A program made the position numbers and the translations under genes. Positions 11,143 through 24,176 of a stretch of 64,000 bases of DNA are shown piece after piece (position 1 is the stretch's first letter; every line of letters starts with the position of its first letter). The notes beneath the pieces were generated by a model, which ran no database searches, was not told the DNA's origin, and was given only the letters and a program-made list of their open reading frames with translations. Source of the stretch: Megalonaias nervosa (Eukaryota > Mollusca > Bivalvia > Unionida > Unionidae); NCBI GenBank assembly GCA_016617855.1, contig JAECUM010096191.1:1-64000 (forward strand), read 5' to 3'.

Positions 11143-11578
11143 ACAATAATAACAATAATAATAATGTGGTCTTAATACAGCACCTAATATTTAGAAGCAT
11201 CACAGTATTAGATAGCACATAAAAACATATACAATGACAAGATTACAAAAACACATACCATGAAATTACAAAACAAAAACATGCTGACTATAATTAGTGA
11301 CATAAGTATTAGGCCTTTAAGCCTGTTCCTGTAGTCAAAATAAGTGAGTTTTAAGATCACTTTTGAATGAGATCACAGTGTCGTTGTGTCTAAGATCAAT
11401 GGGCAATTCATTTCAATGTTGCTGGGCCCTGGTACACAAAAGAGCGATGTCCATATGACGTCGTTTCAACAGTGGGAACAATGAGAATACGAACGTAGGA
11501 AGAGAAGTGTACATTTCTAGATGGGGTGTACACATGGGTGAGGTCAGATATGTATACTGGACTGAAGCCATTCAACGA
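11143..11578 (-). mobile_element. L2/CR1-like LINE, 3' fragment
   Basis: Reverse-oriented 3' end of the same LINE family as the long copy at 46250-48755. The tail is the AAT-type repeat at 11143-11163. The C-terminal ORF2 segment can be read with YISDLTHVYTP and YGHRSFVYQGPATLK, matching YLSDLTHVYTP and YGQRSFAYQGPATWN of the long copy. The copy is truncated at 5', and a CATA microsatellite starts right at the truncation point. Dead on arrival. Confidence 0.9.
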
Positions 11579-11608
11579 AATACATACATACATACATACA
11601 TACATACA

Positions 11609-11639
<31 letters not shown>

Positions 11640-11692
11640 GTACGTACACACATACGTACAGACATACATACATACTTAGATACATACATTAG
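11579..11692. repeat. (CATA)n microsatellite at LINE 5' junction
   Basis: About 15 perfect CATA units followed by an imperfect TACG/CATA stretch. It touches the truncated 5' end of the LINE fragment. Thr-Tyr-Ile-His open frames across it are microsatellite translation. Confidence 0.95.
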
Positions 11693-11814
11693 GAATCTGA
11701 TACTCTACCAACTGAAGTGTAAGTCCATCATGTGAAACAACACCTACCATGAATGATAGAACTACACAAGTTACTATATGTTTTTGCAATGATTTTTTTT
11801 TTTGCTGAAACAAA

Positions 11815-11952
11815 AAGTCATGTTGTAAAGGTGTTATGGACCAGGACTAAAACAACAACAGTCATGTTGTAAAGGTGTTATGGACCAGGACTAAAACAAA
11901 AACAGTCATGTTGTAAAGGTGTTATGGACCAGGACTAAAACAACAACAGCAA
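11815..11952. repeat. 44-bp tandem triplicate
   Basis: Three near-identical units of GTCATGTTGTAAAGGTGTTA followed by TGGACCAGGACTAAAACAACAACA. Very low divergence points to recent duplication. Confidence 0.93.
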
Positions 11953-12448
11953 TAATGTCTATTAAGATTCAGATTAATGTTAAGCTATAAGCGTGCTTCT
12001 AGAATACTTGGAAATCAACGATATTTTACTAATGTAATTTTTGGAGTGATTGTTTTCTTAATATTTGCAATAGAATACTCAACAAACAATATTATGTCTA
12101 GGAAAACCAATTAAAGTACTTGGATTCCTTTAAGGACCATAAATCCTGTCCTAATCCCAGCAAAAATATTATCTCTTAAGATCAGATCTCTCCAGGGTCT
12201 GTCCACCTGCAAATGTTTAAAAATTATTCTATACCTCTCACATGACTGCCTATGCAATTGTAGGGCAAGGGATGATCCAGTAAATGTTATCACTTATAAG
12301 TTGTTAAGCAAATACTGGGAGCTGTTAAGTACACATAGGACCCAATAACGTTCATCGTTGTTCAGAACGGACACCCTGAAAAGTATTACAATTGGATGTT
12401 GACTTGGACTTTGTCAAACCAACATTATTCAAAGTTTTTATATATAAG

Positions 12449-12625
12449 GCAGGTCCTGGTTACCAAGATGATCTGCAGGACAGCAGACCTCTTGAAGACA
12501 AGTATCTCTATGATCATGATAACCTAATTGCATACAAGGTTTTAGTGAACTTTTGGAATTGCATGAGAGGAAATTTTACTACAATGATACACATAATTTC
12601 TATTCTGTACACATTTTTATTGTAA
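12449..12625 (+). CDS. Possible terminal exon of GnRH
   Basis: A stretch with protein-like composition follows a possible acceptor TATATAAG at 12448 in phase 0, the phase needed to follow the exon at 8322-8393. It reads AGPGYQDDLQDSRPLEDKYL then YDHDNLIAYK, acidic and rich in Gly, Asp and Pro. It continues through a less convincing AT-rich tail to a stop at 12623-12625. A shorter exon ending AAG|GTTTTAG is also possible. The competing acceptor GGCAG at 12453 gives a different frame ending after about 24 codons. I do not recognise the sequence. It could belong to GnRH, to another gene, or be chance. Confidence 0.3.
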   Translation, partial: AGPGYQDDLQDSRPLEDKYLYDHDNLIAYKVLVNFWNCMRGNFTTMIHIISILYTFLL

Positions 12626-12751
12626 TTTGCATGCATATGCTTATTCAGTTGTGTACAGAACAGATTTTATGAATGGATCACACACTGTTTTATGTGAAGG
12701 GGAATGCTGTTATCAGGAAGTGCAAATTCCAATTAGATCATATGGATTACT

Positions 12752-12972
12752 GTCGATGCTAGCTTATAAGTCAAGTCTATCTGCAAATAACAAATATCCT
12801 GATCTACCATAGTACTGTATAATGTGCCTAAAGATCTGGGTCATTATTGTTTGTTCTACTGAATGTTCCTATAAAACTGTAATGACCCAGATCTGCCAGC
12901 ACATTCGGCGATGGTAGATCTGGGTCTGTGCAGTTTGCAGTTGGACTTGACTTATAAGCAAGTTTGTATGGA
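12752..12972. repeat. Palindromic MITE-like element, copy 3
   Basis: Well-preserved: CTAGCTTATAAGTCAAGTCT on the left and GCAGTTTGCAGTTGGACTTG ACTTATAAGCAAG on the right form the terminal inverted repeat. Internal GATCTGGGTC/GACCCAGATC words are inverted. About 220 bp. Confidence 0.85.
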
Positions 12973-15200
12973 AATTGAGATACCAGTCAATTCCTTTAGG
13001 TTCCTTGTAGGAATCTATGCTTTACTGATGAAAAGAATTAGCAAAAAGTTCACCAGAAGTCCATTTCCTTCCTTCTTTAATTCTACACAGCTGCTGAATA
13101 TTGAAATGTGCAAGACATTCTTGAAAAACTCCAATGTACTATAAGGGTCAGTTTTGGCCCAGCAATGGGCCATTTTTCAATATGGGTACCAACAGGTAAT
13201 TTTGATATCATTTTGAAGAAGAAATTTTGAACTTTAACAAAAATATTGTTTTCTAATTAAGAAAAAATGTCTGTTTCTGTTTACAAGGATTTAAAATAGG
13301 TAATGGTCAACAAAAAATTCTTTAAAAATTCCCATCAATTTTGGCCAAATTTAGAACATTCATAGCTTAAAAGGTGCTTGATTTGGGACCCAAACCATAT
13401 CCCTGATGTTAATAATGTTTGTATCTTTACAATATTACAAGTGAAAGTTTGGTTCTCAAGTGATGCACTGACCATAAATAGAAAAAAGTCATTTTTTGTC
13501 TTAAAAGTTAAACAAATTGAGTTCTTTTTATATAGGCAATAGTCTTTTTTTTGGGGGGGGGGTCCACATGATTGCTATGTTATTGAGAAAGATAAAGTCA
13601 CATAATATGTTTTTTATATTAAATTATGTGATAAAATCTCATGCCATGATGTGCTGACATAGAGCAGAAACATATTAGTCAAAGCATCCAAATGCATTTC
13701 AGTATAATTTCACCACATTATACAGATATTTTATTCAAATAAATAATTACACTGCCAGTATTTGCATTAATTTCAAATCAAATTTATGATACCACATAAA
13801 GAGGATCTAATTTAAATTTAAAAGAGTACATGTATTTAAATCATTCAACACATTTTTATAAATTTCACTTGAAAAGAAGATAAATGTCAGATTCTGTTGT
13901 TACATAATGAAAAATACAGATTTCATTTTACCAAACCACAGGCTGTTGTTGTAAAATGACTCTGAAATGACTGAATGATTCTGAAATGAATGAATGACTC
14001 TGAAATGACTCTGAAATGACTCTGAATGACTTGGATGCCTCAGTCATTATGCTGTTCCTTTACATGATGTTATGATGTAATGTTTTTATGCAATGAGGTG
14101 TTATTACATGTATTACATATATACAAATTATGAAGTGGGTATATTAACATAAATAACACAGTAGACACATAAGAGACTATGTATTGTATATCATATTTCT
14201 GTTCTATTAAAGTATTTCTCCATTAGCCTTAAATTATTGTAGTTCCAAAGCAAGTCATGGTTCTATTGTCTGGTCTGGTTCAACTGTCCAGTTTGGTTCT
14301 ATTCACCTGAGAAAAAGGAGATGCCAAGAAGGACTATGTGGAAAGATTAGGATCAGTACAACTGACCAAGGAACTATACCTGTACAGGTTAACTGGAAAA
14401 CAACTATGTACTAACATTTTTGCAACTAAACTTGTATATTGTTTCAATACAAATATCATTACTGAATGCAACAAATAAATTGAAAAATATTATGACCAGA
14501 GTAATATACTTAAAAACATACCAAATCACAACAAAACAGGATGCAAGCATGACTTTATATAGGAAGATTGTCTATATTTGGTTTGCACATCTTTAATCTC
14601 TACATCTTTATCTACTTCCTCTACTATGTCTATAAATCTTTATCTACTTCCATTTTCTTGTCTACTGGTAAATATGTGCTCATCTTGTTTTCCTTTTTTC
14701 CTTGTACTATCAGATTAAAATGTTTATAATTAGTGGCGACCAAAAATAGCTGGGGTTTTTTTTGGATTGATGGTAAATACCAGACCTTTCCTTTAATTTG
14801 ATAGTTGGTGCCTCAGAGCCTGTATAAATTAAATTGGTCAAAAATGTACATTGGTTTGAAAGGTACATCAGTTTTGAATAAAGAATATCTAAAGTTTATT
14901 TTCATAACTACCTTTGTTCTAGCTTCACTATTATCAAATAAAGGGACTCTGAGAGGGACTACTTTTGTCCCTTAAGTTATGTCCCTATTTGGCAACAAAT
15001 ATATTTTCTTATATGTTTGTGTTGTACAAGATCAGTACAAACATCTTTTCCATGGTTCTTGATCTTGAACCTGACATAATGGATATAAGACCACTGAACT
15101 AATCCCAAATACTGTCAAGATATACCCACAGGCAAGGCATGGTTAAATCCATAATATATTTTTTTAAAAAATACCCAAGTTATTTAACTGGCTTTATTCA
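12973..15200. other. AT-rich unique sequence
   Basis: No exon or known repeat recognised, apart from a short local repeat of CTGAAATGACT words at 13960-14035. This is where 3' ends of both GnRH and RUFY could lie if the genes are convergent, but I could not identify either. Confidence 0.4.
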
Positions 15201-15204
15201 AGGT

Positions 15205-17440
15205 AATTTTTTTTAGATGTCCACAAAATTTGTTTGATCATAAAATGCATTATGCTCACAGGCTATAAAAACCCAAATCAAGACCACTGACCTTGAAATC
15301 ATAGACGTTAGTTGGATATTGTTGAGTCATCAGATTATTAACAAATGGGTCTCAATGACCTGAATCTTTGGTGAAAGTATGCAGTCTTGAGCTAAACTTA
15401 CTGCACCAAAACTATTGATTTCTTACTAGGCTTACTATGACAATGACCACTGACCTTCAGAAACCAAAAGCTTTATGTTTCTTCTTGCTCTAAGTAAAAG
15501 CCATTCACAAAGTTGGCCAAGGAACTTACTCAAAGAACAAAAATTTATGGTGCAAAACCTATTTTTCTGTGAGTTACAATGACTTTTTGACCTCAAAATC
15601 AATAGGCCTCTGGCAAAAGAGCATAATTTGGGCATAAAAAGTGTAATCTATATATTACATGCCAGAATTACAGCACATATGAAGATACATTTTTACTAAC
15701 GTGGTTCTGCAGCTAGTCAAAATTCTTGTCACAAAGAGAAAAATCCATATGGATTAGAACCAAAACACAAACACAAAATATACTGAAAAATTATTTATAT
15801 TCAGCACTCACTACAACTAATCTACGTGTGTTACTTTTGCTGAATGATCGTGAACTGGAATTCTGCAATGATCATGATCATGTGCTCAGAGTGCTGTATT
15901 ACATTACTCCCATATTTTGCTTTTAAAGTTGTAAAGCAATGTTTGTCACTTTTTCTGATCTGACATGTTTTGAAGTTTGAAAAAAAACATCTGCTCTAAA
16001 ATTTTCCATCATATAACATCCACAACTCACACCGTAAAGCATTTCACTTAATATCTGGTGCCATTTTGTTTAAAAATATAGACTGGTTCACTATCTAATT
16101 ACCTTATCAATAAAATGAATCTGTTAGGCACAGTGCACTTTTGAAGAAACCAGTCAGTTTTCTTATAAATGGGGTCATATACAGTTGCTATAAATAGCAA
16201 ATAAGAAAAGTAATCTTACGCTATTCTTATGCAGCAGTCACCTTTTTAAGAATATATTCAATTTATATGAGTGGAATTGAAGAGATCATAATAAAATAAC
16301 AAAAAAACCTTTTTATTGCTATATTTTATTTCTTAATGTAGCAAAAAAGCATAATCCATAATATACAGTCTCACAGAAAACATAATTTGCTGAATAAAAA
16401 CGTAATGATTACGCCAAGAGCATAATGGTTGGCCTGTATTTCTGCAAGTCCTCCACAAACCTTAACCAAGGTACATGGTCTAGTACTAGTTATTGTGCAA
16501 ATTCTTTTTCTTCTTTAAGTCACAATAATTTTTCATCTTTTGATTCCAAAATCAATAGGCCTCTTTCTTACCCAAAGTGTTGTTGTTGTTGTTGTAGGGT
16601 TTAATGCCATTTTTCAGCACAAGATAGGCTATACATGGTGGCCAGTATTAATGGTGGAGGAAGAACCCATGAAAACCTCGGAAAGAACCATTGACCCATG
16701 AGAAGCTACTGGCAAGCTTTCTCACATACCCACATTGGCCGAATCTGAGACTCAAACCCACACAGACAGAGGTGAGATGGCAGTGATCCGTAACGGTGAG
16801 CGCTTTAGACCACTCAGCCACTCGGGGCTCTACCCAAAGTGTAAAGCTTCTACAAACTTTGTTAAAGGTATATGGTTTAGAAAGGACATTTCTGTGCAGA
16901 AATCATTTTGTAGTTTGCAGCCAAAGTAAGATTCATCTTTAAACTTTTCATGCCAAAATAAATAGAAAGTACATGGTCAAGAACTTAGAATTCTGTGCAG
17001 AAAACATTTTGAATATTTTCAGCCAGTCACCTTCACCTTTGACCTTTTAACGCCAAAATCAAGAGATTCTTCATTACTGTAAGTGCAAGCTATCCACAAT
17101 GTTTGTGAGGCAAACCACTTTTTATCATTCAGTCACAGTGACTTTAACCTTGATATTTTCACCTCCAAATCAAAAGGCCTCTTCTTTACTCCAAGTGCAA
17201 GCCATCAACAAAGTCTATGATGTACAACTAATGTTAGTGTACATAAACTGTTTATCTGTTTTCAGTTACAGTGACGACCTATGACCTTTTTACCCAAAAT
17301 GAATAGGCATATTGTTTTACACAAGTGCAAGACATTCACAAAGCTTTGTCCAGTACTGTGATGTAGAACCAAAACTACTTTGTGGAAACCTTTGTTCTTC
17401 TTTTAGTCACAGTGACCTTGATTTGCTCAGGAACAGCAAC
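15205..17440. repeat. Dispersed repeat family B (TGACCTTGACC type)
   Basis: Diverged units with words AAATCAATAGGCCTCTTTC, AAGTGCAAGCTATCCACAAA, AAGTTTGGTCAAGG, GTGCAGAAACCATTTT and AGTCACAGTGACCTTGA. Family members are also at 36450-36940, 50560-50770 and 51530-52100. A family-poor stretch lies at about 15660-16470, and a SINE sits at 16581-16830. Copies carry TGACCTTGA (15288-15296 and 17413-17421), the complement of the monomeric nuclear-receptor site TCAAGGTCA. Confidence 0.7.
16581..16830 (-). mobile_element. tRNA-derived SINE, copy 3
   Basis: Reverse-oriented full copy with GTT tail, TAGGGTTTAATGCCATTTTT, the conserved body and the tRNA-like head. A perfect 12-bp duplication TACCCAAAGTGT flanks it at 16569-16580 and 16831-16842. 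It is inserted into repeat family B. Confidence 0.93.
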
Positions 17441-17900
17441 ATTATGATTTTCAAAATGGCTGCCATAGTGGCCATGTTGAAGGTTACATCAGCACTATTT
17501 TCATTCAGAATCAGCTATAGTATATATCATAGTCTTTAAGTGAAAACCTCATACTGAGATAACTGTCCATTCAGAAGAAGTAGCACTAGCAAGATTTTCA
17601 AGGTGGCCATCATAGCAGTGATGTTAAGAGGTCTGATCAGCACTATTTTCATTTTTCGCCATTTACATATCACACAAAATCTTTCCGTCAAAACTCCATG
17701 TCGATTTGGCCATCCATTTATTTGTCGCAATACAAAATTTTCAGTATGTTCAATATCAGGTAGGCACCAGACCATAAAAGTCTTTTATTAAAACCCCACA
17801 TTAATATGACCAACCATTCTGGATAAGTTAACAATAAAACAATATTTTCAAGACGGCTGCAGTTGCAGCAATACTGAATAACTGAGGGACACCTTTTTCA
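17440..17900. repeat. Dispersed repeat family A, block 2
   Basis: Three diverged units with TTTTCAAAATGGCTGCCATA, CAGCACTATTTTCATT and TAGCACTAGCAAGATTTTCA, as at 1145-2420. No gene. Confidence 0.7.
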
Positions 17901-20900
17901 TTCTGGACCAACTAGACTCCAAGCTTCATGATTTTTCTCTAAGCAGTATAGGAAAAGTAATGATAACAAAAAACTGTTAACTGATGTTGGACATCTGGAC
18001 AGCAGATGCAGGACCAGTACAGCTAGCAGCAGTAAAGTGTGGTTAAATGAAACAGAGCACCTAAATGTGATTAGAAGCAAGGATAGTCCATGCCTTTTCT
18101 ATTGTCTACTACATCTTTATGGGCAGCAACACAGATTAGGTTTTTAAGTTAGTGTTACCACTTATCAAATGCTAAAAAAAACCACCAATTGGGTAGGACA
18201 CTTATCAAGGTTGATCTTGGCAACCAGCTCAATATAGCATGGCGACCCAGTTTTGGGTCATGACAATATGAGTTAAGAACCACTGTTTACTGTGCATTCA
18301 AAACTGCCAGTCACGGAGCAGGGCATGAATAGTTCTTCCTATTGTCCATAGCAGTTGATAGGTAGTATTCCTTTGAACTCTTTACTCATATTACCAACAA
18401 TGTGGTTTCATTAATCCTACTTTATGATCATGAAGTCACTTTATTTCTTATTAAATTTATGCACCAATATTAAAGATTGGTGCCCATAGGAAGAAAGAAG
18501 TATTTAGTTTCCTACTTTCTGTGGTCAATGTTAGCATACAGTCAATGGAAAATACTGAAACACATGTTTTCTCATTTAATAAAATCTGGGACTGTTTCAC
18601 TGCACTTGCATTAAGAAGTTTGATAAAAGGATAAAATTTTAGCCACATTTATATCTGTGGATAAAATTTTTTTACGGATTTCTTTTGTAGCCTCAACCTG
18701 AGACCATTAAATCTCTAAAATGTATCCATCACAAAAATAAAGTATTTTATAACAATGTGGTGGTTTTATAACATTTTTCCTAATGGTAGAAGCTTAGGGC
18801 CAATATTATCTGGACCATTTTAGCAAAAACCTCAAACTCAACCTCAAAACCCTAAAATCAGATGTTACAGTAATAATTGTATCTACTGAATCAAAATTTA
18901 GTAATTGTGAGGAACAAAGTAAAGAAGACTGTAAGTTCTGTGATTCTAATTAACATCACAGAATGTTAAAGCTTTAATACTCTGTGCCTGAGTTTGAGGT
19001 TTGTACTAAAACGATCTTTTCGGAATAAGGGATCCAGAGCATAGCTCCCTTTCAAAGTTTTTTTGCTATAATGTTCCGTCAAAGTTATGGGTCCAGAGTA
19101 TTGCCCCCTGTCAAAGTTTTGGGTCCAGAGTAGTGCCCCCTGTCAAAAGTTTTGAGTCCAGAGTAATGCGCCCTGTCAAAGCCTTTGCTCTAGAGTAATG
19201 TTCCCTCTCAAAGCTATCAAAAATTTCTGGGGTGATCAATGAATTAGATTTATTTGCCGATCATCTATGTTTGATACCATACATGTAAATGATCCTAAAT
19301 CAACTGTCTTATGAACTTAAAACAAGGATTACACCTTCAGCTTTGACATTAGTGCCAACAAAGACCCCATAAAAAGAAAACAATTTGACAACAATGCTCT
19401 CTCATTTTTACAGGCTACTATCATTTTCTTAAATCATGTAAAACTGCACAAAAGAACAAATACATGCTGAAACAAAATTAGTGTAAACATTTTCACTTAA
19501 TATCAACTGGAACAAGATCAATATTTGCATAAAATATAAAGCAGGCACTAACTGACACATACATGATGTCATAAATAGGGGTCACAGTTTCTAAAACAAA
19601 ACTTTCCATGGCTTTTCTAGGCTTTGTTCCTGGATTAAATTGATCCTTTGAAGTTTCATTTATGACCCTTACTTAACAGAATAAATAATAGTTTGCCTTA
19701 GAAAATATGCATTTATAAAATCAAAAGCTTTATATATTTTGAGACTTTCCCATACCAACTGAATCTGACATATGACCATATACTCAACCACAGCATGTAT
19801 CACTAGAACAAATATAGCACTTGAAATTCCTATAAATCTGCATTAAACACATTTAAAAATGTACAGAGTAAAAAGAACGACTTTACTCTACTTTCCTTCA
19901 CAAGTTGGCACAAAGAAAGTTTCTTAGAAATGGACTGTTTTAAATCTGGACAAAAAGCCCTTAAACATTATACCAAGAACTAAAAATTAATGCTAATCAG
20001 TTAACCCAAGGTCAATGATTTGCTGACAGATCACTAAGCCCAGCCATCAATAAAATGCTGAAGCAGTGAAAATTTCTGCCGGTTATTATCATAGCAGTTA
20101 ATAAGTGGTTTTGCGTCAGATGTATCAAATAAAACATAAGACGCCATTTCCTTTCATGGTTAATTGACATGTTTATTGTGTTATTTGAATACCTATCAAC
20201 ATCCCGCAATTGATGAGACACAATAAATCCCCTAGCTGAAATCGGCAGATTTTACTTCATCAGTCAAGTAAATTAGGATGATTCCCATCAAAAGTCTCCA
20301 TGCACATGGACCAGCCCGGTGTACTGACCCCAAACGATGATTTAAATACGGATACAAAAAAATATATAGGGTATCAGTCTAGCATTGGCCAATAAGAAAC
20401 GGTCGCAATGGGCAACTCAACACACAATAAAGAATTATACTACTGAATAACGTGTTTAAATATTTATATCATAACTGATAAGCATTCAATGTGCAGTGAC
20501 AGTTGGAAAGTATGTAGGTATAAATGTAGTAGCATTTAACAGCACCTCAGCACAATAATGGCTATATGGTGCCAGCTAAAGGTAAAGTTCAAAAAAATGA
20601 TGTGGAAGTTTGTGCAATGTGCACAGCCCCCATCAAAATGTCAAAAATTAGAGTCAACGAGTCTTGTTTGTAAAATACAGCTGCTATTGTTTTGAGTTCT
20701 GGATGAAGCATAATAAATGTTGAATTTGAACATGAACTGACTTTTTAACTTGATTTTTGCTGGATCAGTGAAATTTAGGCAGGATCAGTACAAATTTGAT
20801 TATGGAAATCCTGTGGGTTAGCAGCAAAAATCCTAATTTGAAGCCCTGCATACCTCTGTATAAAAAGAAATGAATTATTTTTTTCTACATCTGCTTATGT

Positions 20901-20987
20901 CTACCTGGTAATCCAATTGCTGACTGTATATTTAATGCCATCGTCAAGAATGCCCAGATCATGTGATTCTGCAATTGAAATCTGCCC
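17901..20987. other. Unique sequence left of the last RUFY exon
   Basis: I looked on the - strand for the next coiled-coil exons and the FYVE finger of a RUFY protein and did not recognise them. A short imperfect array of GGTCCAGAGTAGTGCCCCCT TGTCAAAG words, about five units of 35-40 bp, lies at 19025-19220. The rest is AT-rich with no protein-like frame. Confidence 0.4.
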
Positions 20988-21087
20988 TAGCAGTCGGCAA
21001 GTCAAGACCTGAATCCACATAGACAGAGGTGAGATTGCAGTGATTGGTAATGGCAAGTGTTTTTGACCACTAGGCCACTCGAGGCAT
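20988..21087 (-). mobile_element. SINE fragment, copy 4 (diverged)
   Basis: Head portion only: CACATAGACAGAGGTGAGAT, GCAGTGATTGGTAATGG and GACCACTAGGCCACTCGAGG match the SINE head in reverse orientation with many changes. The body to the left (about 20930-20987) is barely recognisable. Confidence 0.7.
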
Positions 21088-21509
21088 CAATTTACTAAAG
21101 AACAGTATACATAGTCCTATTCCTGTCACCAAATATAAAAGGAAATAATAAAAACTTCCACTGGTTACAGATATAGGACAAAAAAGGGACTAATAGAGTA
21201 CTGCAAAAGGCGTTAATTCAGGTAAAGTTTAATTTATTTTCAAAGGCAACACAAAGCCAGGATTAACTTAAAACTCAAAAACGTTTTCCAATTCTGTGCA
21301 GGTTCTGTAAGGCCTTTTTATTTTCAATTTATTCACATTCGGTCCAGACAAATGATGCAGTTTGAGGCTGAATAATACTAATACTAAAACCTAAGACCTT
21401 CTATGTCTCCAATACTCAAATGATAATAACTGATGAAATTATACACATCATTCTGAACACTGTTATTGGCTGAAATAATTTTAAAATCTTTGGAAAGTCA
21501 TGAAGGTAC

Positions 21510-21677
21510 CTGTAATTTGCTGTACATCTGTAGGTTGATGGTTTTGATGTCTTCCAGCTGTTGACGCAGAGTGATAATACTGTCCTGTTTTTCATGGATG
21601 TCTTTCTCCAGCAGCCGCAGTGCCATCTCCATTTCCTGTTTCATCCCAATCTGAAGCTCCAGCTCACGTTCCACATC
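21510..21677 (-). CDS. RUFY: RUFY-like protein, coiled-coil exon (last recognised)
   Basis: Fifty-six codons, phase 0 at both ends, from [20 protein letters not shown] through [20 protein letters not shown] to NLQMYSKLQ. Acceptor is TATATGGCAG (plus-strand CTGCC after 21677) and donor is CAG|GTACCT. This is the highly conserved coiled coil of RUFY1/RUFY2 (established knowledge of the family), residues 318-373 of the partial protein. Reading through the donor gives Val-Pro-Ser then a stop, so retention of this intron would give a short isoform without a FYVE finger. Confidence 0.93.
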
Positions 21678-23379
21678 CTGCCATATAGAAAGCAATGGTA
21701 TTTTGTGAAAAGTTGACAGGAAACATCTCTAGTGCTAGAAACTGATTATCCAAATCTTCATATAACACAAGCATTCAAAATGTCTTACCCACCCCCCAAA
21801 CAATGTTTAAAATATAGATATCAAATATTTAAACTATTTTGATTGATATATAGCATAACTGATATAAACAGAATCAAAATTAAAGTTAAAATAGATTTTT
21901 GTATCAGCATTTTCCTTATATAATATTAAACATAAAAAAGTTTGGCTACCTTTCCAGAACAAAAAGTTATGTCCCTTGCAAAACAAAGGTTAGTGTTTTA
22001 ATTTTGGTTTGGTTTGATTTATGTTTCCTGTCATTTATCACATAAAATAATTGATAAAAAACTTATTAAACACTTTTGATTCCATGGTCCGTGGTTTGAT
22101 TACGCATCACCTTTATTATGTGATAACATAATCTTACTTTTCTGTTTTGCAAGCAAAAAATGAAAACACTGCAACCCAAGGGCACATACAAAGATATCAA
22201 CCCCAACCAATGTGACAATAGCAATGTGACTACAAAAATATCAGAATCTGAAGATAACAAGAGTCCTCTGATGAGACTGATTTTTTCTACTCATAGCTGA
22301 AATAAAAAATCCAGGAAATCATTAAAAGTGTGTTTCTTCTGTTTAAGTGCCAAATACTGAAACCACCTCCAATGTTCTTCAGAAACTCCAAAATAACAAA
22401 TCTGGTAACAAAACTATTTTTTGTTATGTTGAGTTGATGCATTCAAATGATACCTATAAGTGCATTACAAAATTCTTTGTCATGGCATATAACCTTTAAC
22501 CTGATATTATGCATGGAAGATCTTAAAACTTTCATGTTAATGCCATCTCTTTTTAAAATTGGATGGCGTTTCCTAACCAAACAATGGTATTTCCCTGCCT
22601 TAAATGGAGTGTATCTACAGTGACCACTCAGCAAACTGAATTGTTGCCTCATGAGGAAGGCATTGCTTAGATAAAGGAATACAATGTAAACTGATGTGCA
22701 AACATTTCTCATCTCATTTGTTTGTACTTGTAATTCCAGTCATGTTGACTGTGTAACTCCAAGGTCTTAATATGTCAAATTCAAAAGAGAGGCAGTTTTA
22801 TTCATTAGGGTACAGGGTTGAAGCAATTTGTTTGCTGGATGGTGGGAGTTACGCTATTGCAGCAGTGTATGATAGGAATAGTTCAATATCTTCATCTATC
22901 TGCCTTTAAAGTCATTTGTGAAGAAAAAGTTTGTCTTTGAGAAGAAATACTAGTTAAATCTCTTTTCATTAGGGCTAGGGGTCATCCAATATTAGAACCT
23001 TTTCATAAAGTCAGGCATACTGTCAGTTCATGGGTCACAAAGAACAGCCATACTTGGCTTCTATGTATTTCCAATTCATCACGGGCTTCTCACATAAGCC
23101 TAATGTCTTTTGATCTGGGCAAGTGGATTCTCCAGATATTATTGTCAAAGTGCAAAAAGCTGTTTCCAAGTCAAACTTGTACAAGTTGGCTGACTAACGA
23201 GACAGCTTTCTGTTTCCCAGTCATATATATGTAATCTTAAGCCAGTAGTAAAATTATTGTTTTGTCATAGTGCACAAAACAAAGATTACAGTAATCTTGT
23301 GTGGAACATAAATTTGGTAAAGAAAAAAATATGCATGGTTTTATGATTTTGTTCAATAGTGCACATAAAATGATCTTAA

Positions 23380-23403
23380 TAATGCAATAATAATATTAAT
23401 GAC

Positions 23404-23470
<67 letters not shown>

Positions 23471-23475
23471 GTGAT
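23380..23475. repeat. (ATA)n microsatellite
   Basis: About 25 trinucleotide units, with irregular edges. A short TTA/TTAA tract occurs at about 23670-23700. Confidence 0.97.
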
Positions 23476-24176
23476 ACTGATATTCAGTGCATGGTATTTG
23501 TTGAAAAAGAAATTTAAAAGGTGAACCTGTGTAGAGAGGTCTTGTGTGTTCAACAGCCAGTTTGCCTTTTCCTTTGGGTGGCTGCTATTGACAGGTCTGA
23601 ATATATTTTAAGTCAGTAGATTGCAGATAAAGTCTCAAGAGAGAATAGTTTTGAACTAATTCAATAAAGTATTATTATTATTATTAATTAATTAATTAAT
23701 GTGCCTGTTTCAGTAATTTTATCTGAAACCTATACCTACATCTGTATAAAATCACTCTTCCAACTGTTGACTATCCCTTTAAGTGTTGAGAAATGGCTCT
23801 GTGTAAAGGTAAAAAGCTCTAAGTTTCTAAAGTCTAAAGCCTTTGTCTAAATGTTGATTCATTTAAAAATGCAAGAAGCTAGCCATGGTTGGTATGCTGA
23901 ACTTGTCCTTGAGATTCAATATGAGGACAGCAAAACCCTTACACATTGAGATTAATCTTGCAGATGGACATACAGACAGACAGACACACACACAGCTGAC
24001 AAAGTGCTGGCTTTGACAATGAAACTAAACATATATCCTACATACCTGTGAGCCAGATCTTGTTTTATCCTAGTTTGATTAGTCGTAAGAGTATTAAAAA
24101 AATCTCAAATATGGGCAATAACTGAAATGCAGATAGAAGAGCTGAATCTACAGAGTAATCTCAGAGTATCTTGAGT

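Larger units (their letters stand above)
8394..12448 (+). other. GnRH downstream region or intron 3
   Basis: Repeat-dense stretch beginning with a good donor GTATGT. It holds a 23-bp tandem array, a SINE, MITE copies, a 38-bp tandem array, a LINE 3' end, a 44-bp triplicate and CATA microsatellites, listed separately. Between them I see only AT-rich unique sequence. No poly(A) site for GnRH can be assigned with confidence. Confidence 0.4.

Noticed and set aside
8394..21509. Search for the RUFY FYVE finger and downstream coiled-coil exons on the minus strand
   Set aside because: No RKHHCR-like or KTN-type coding segment with splice sites was recognised; by-eye reading could have missed a short exon.
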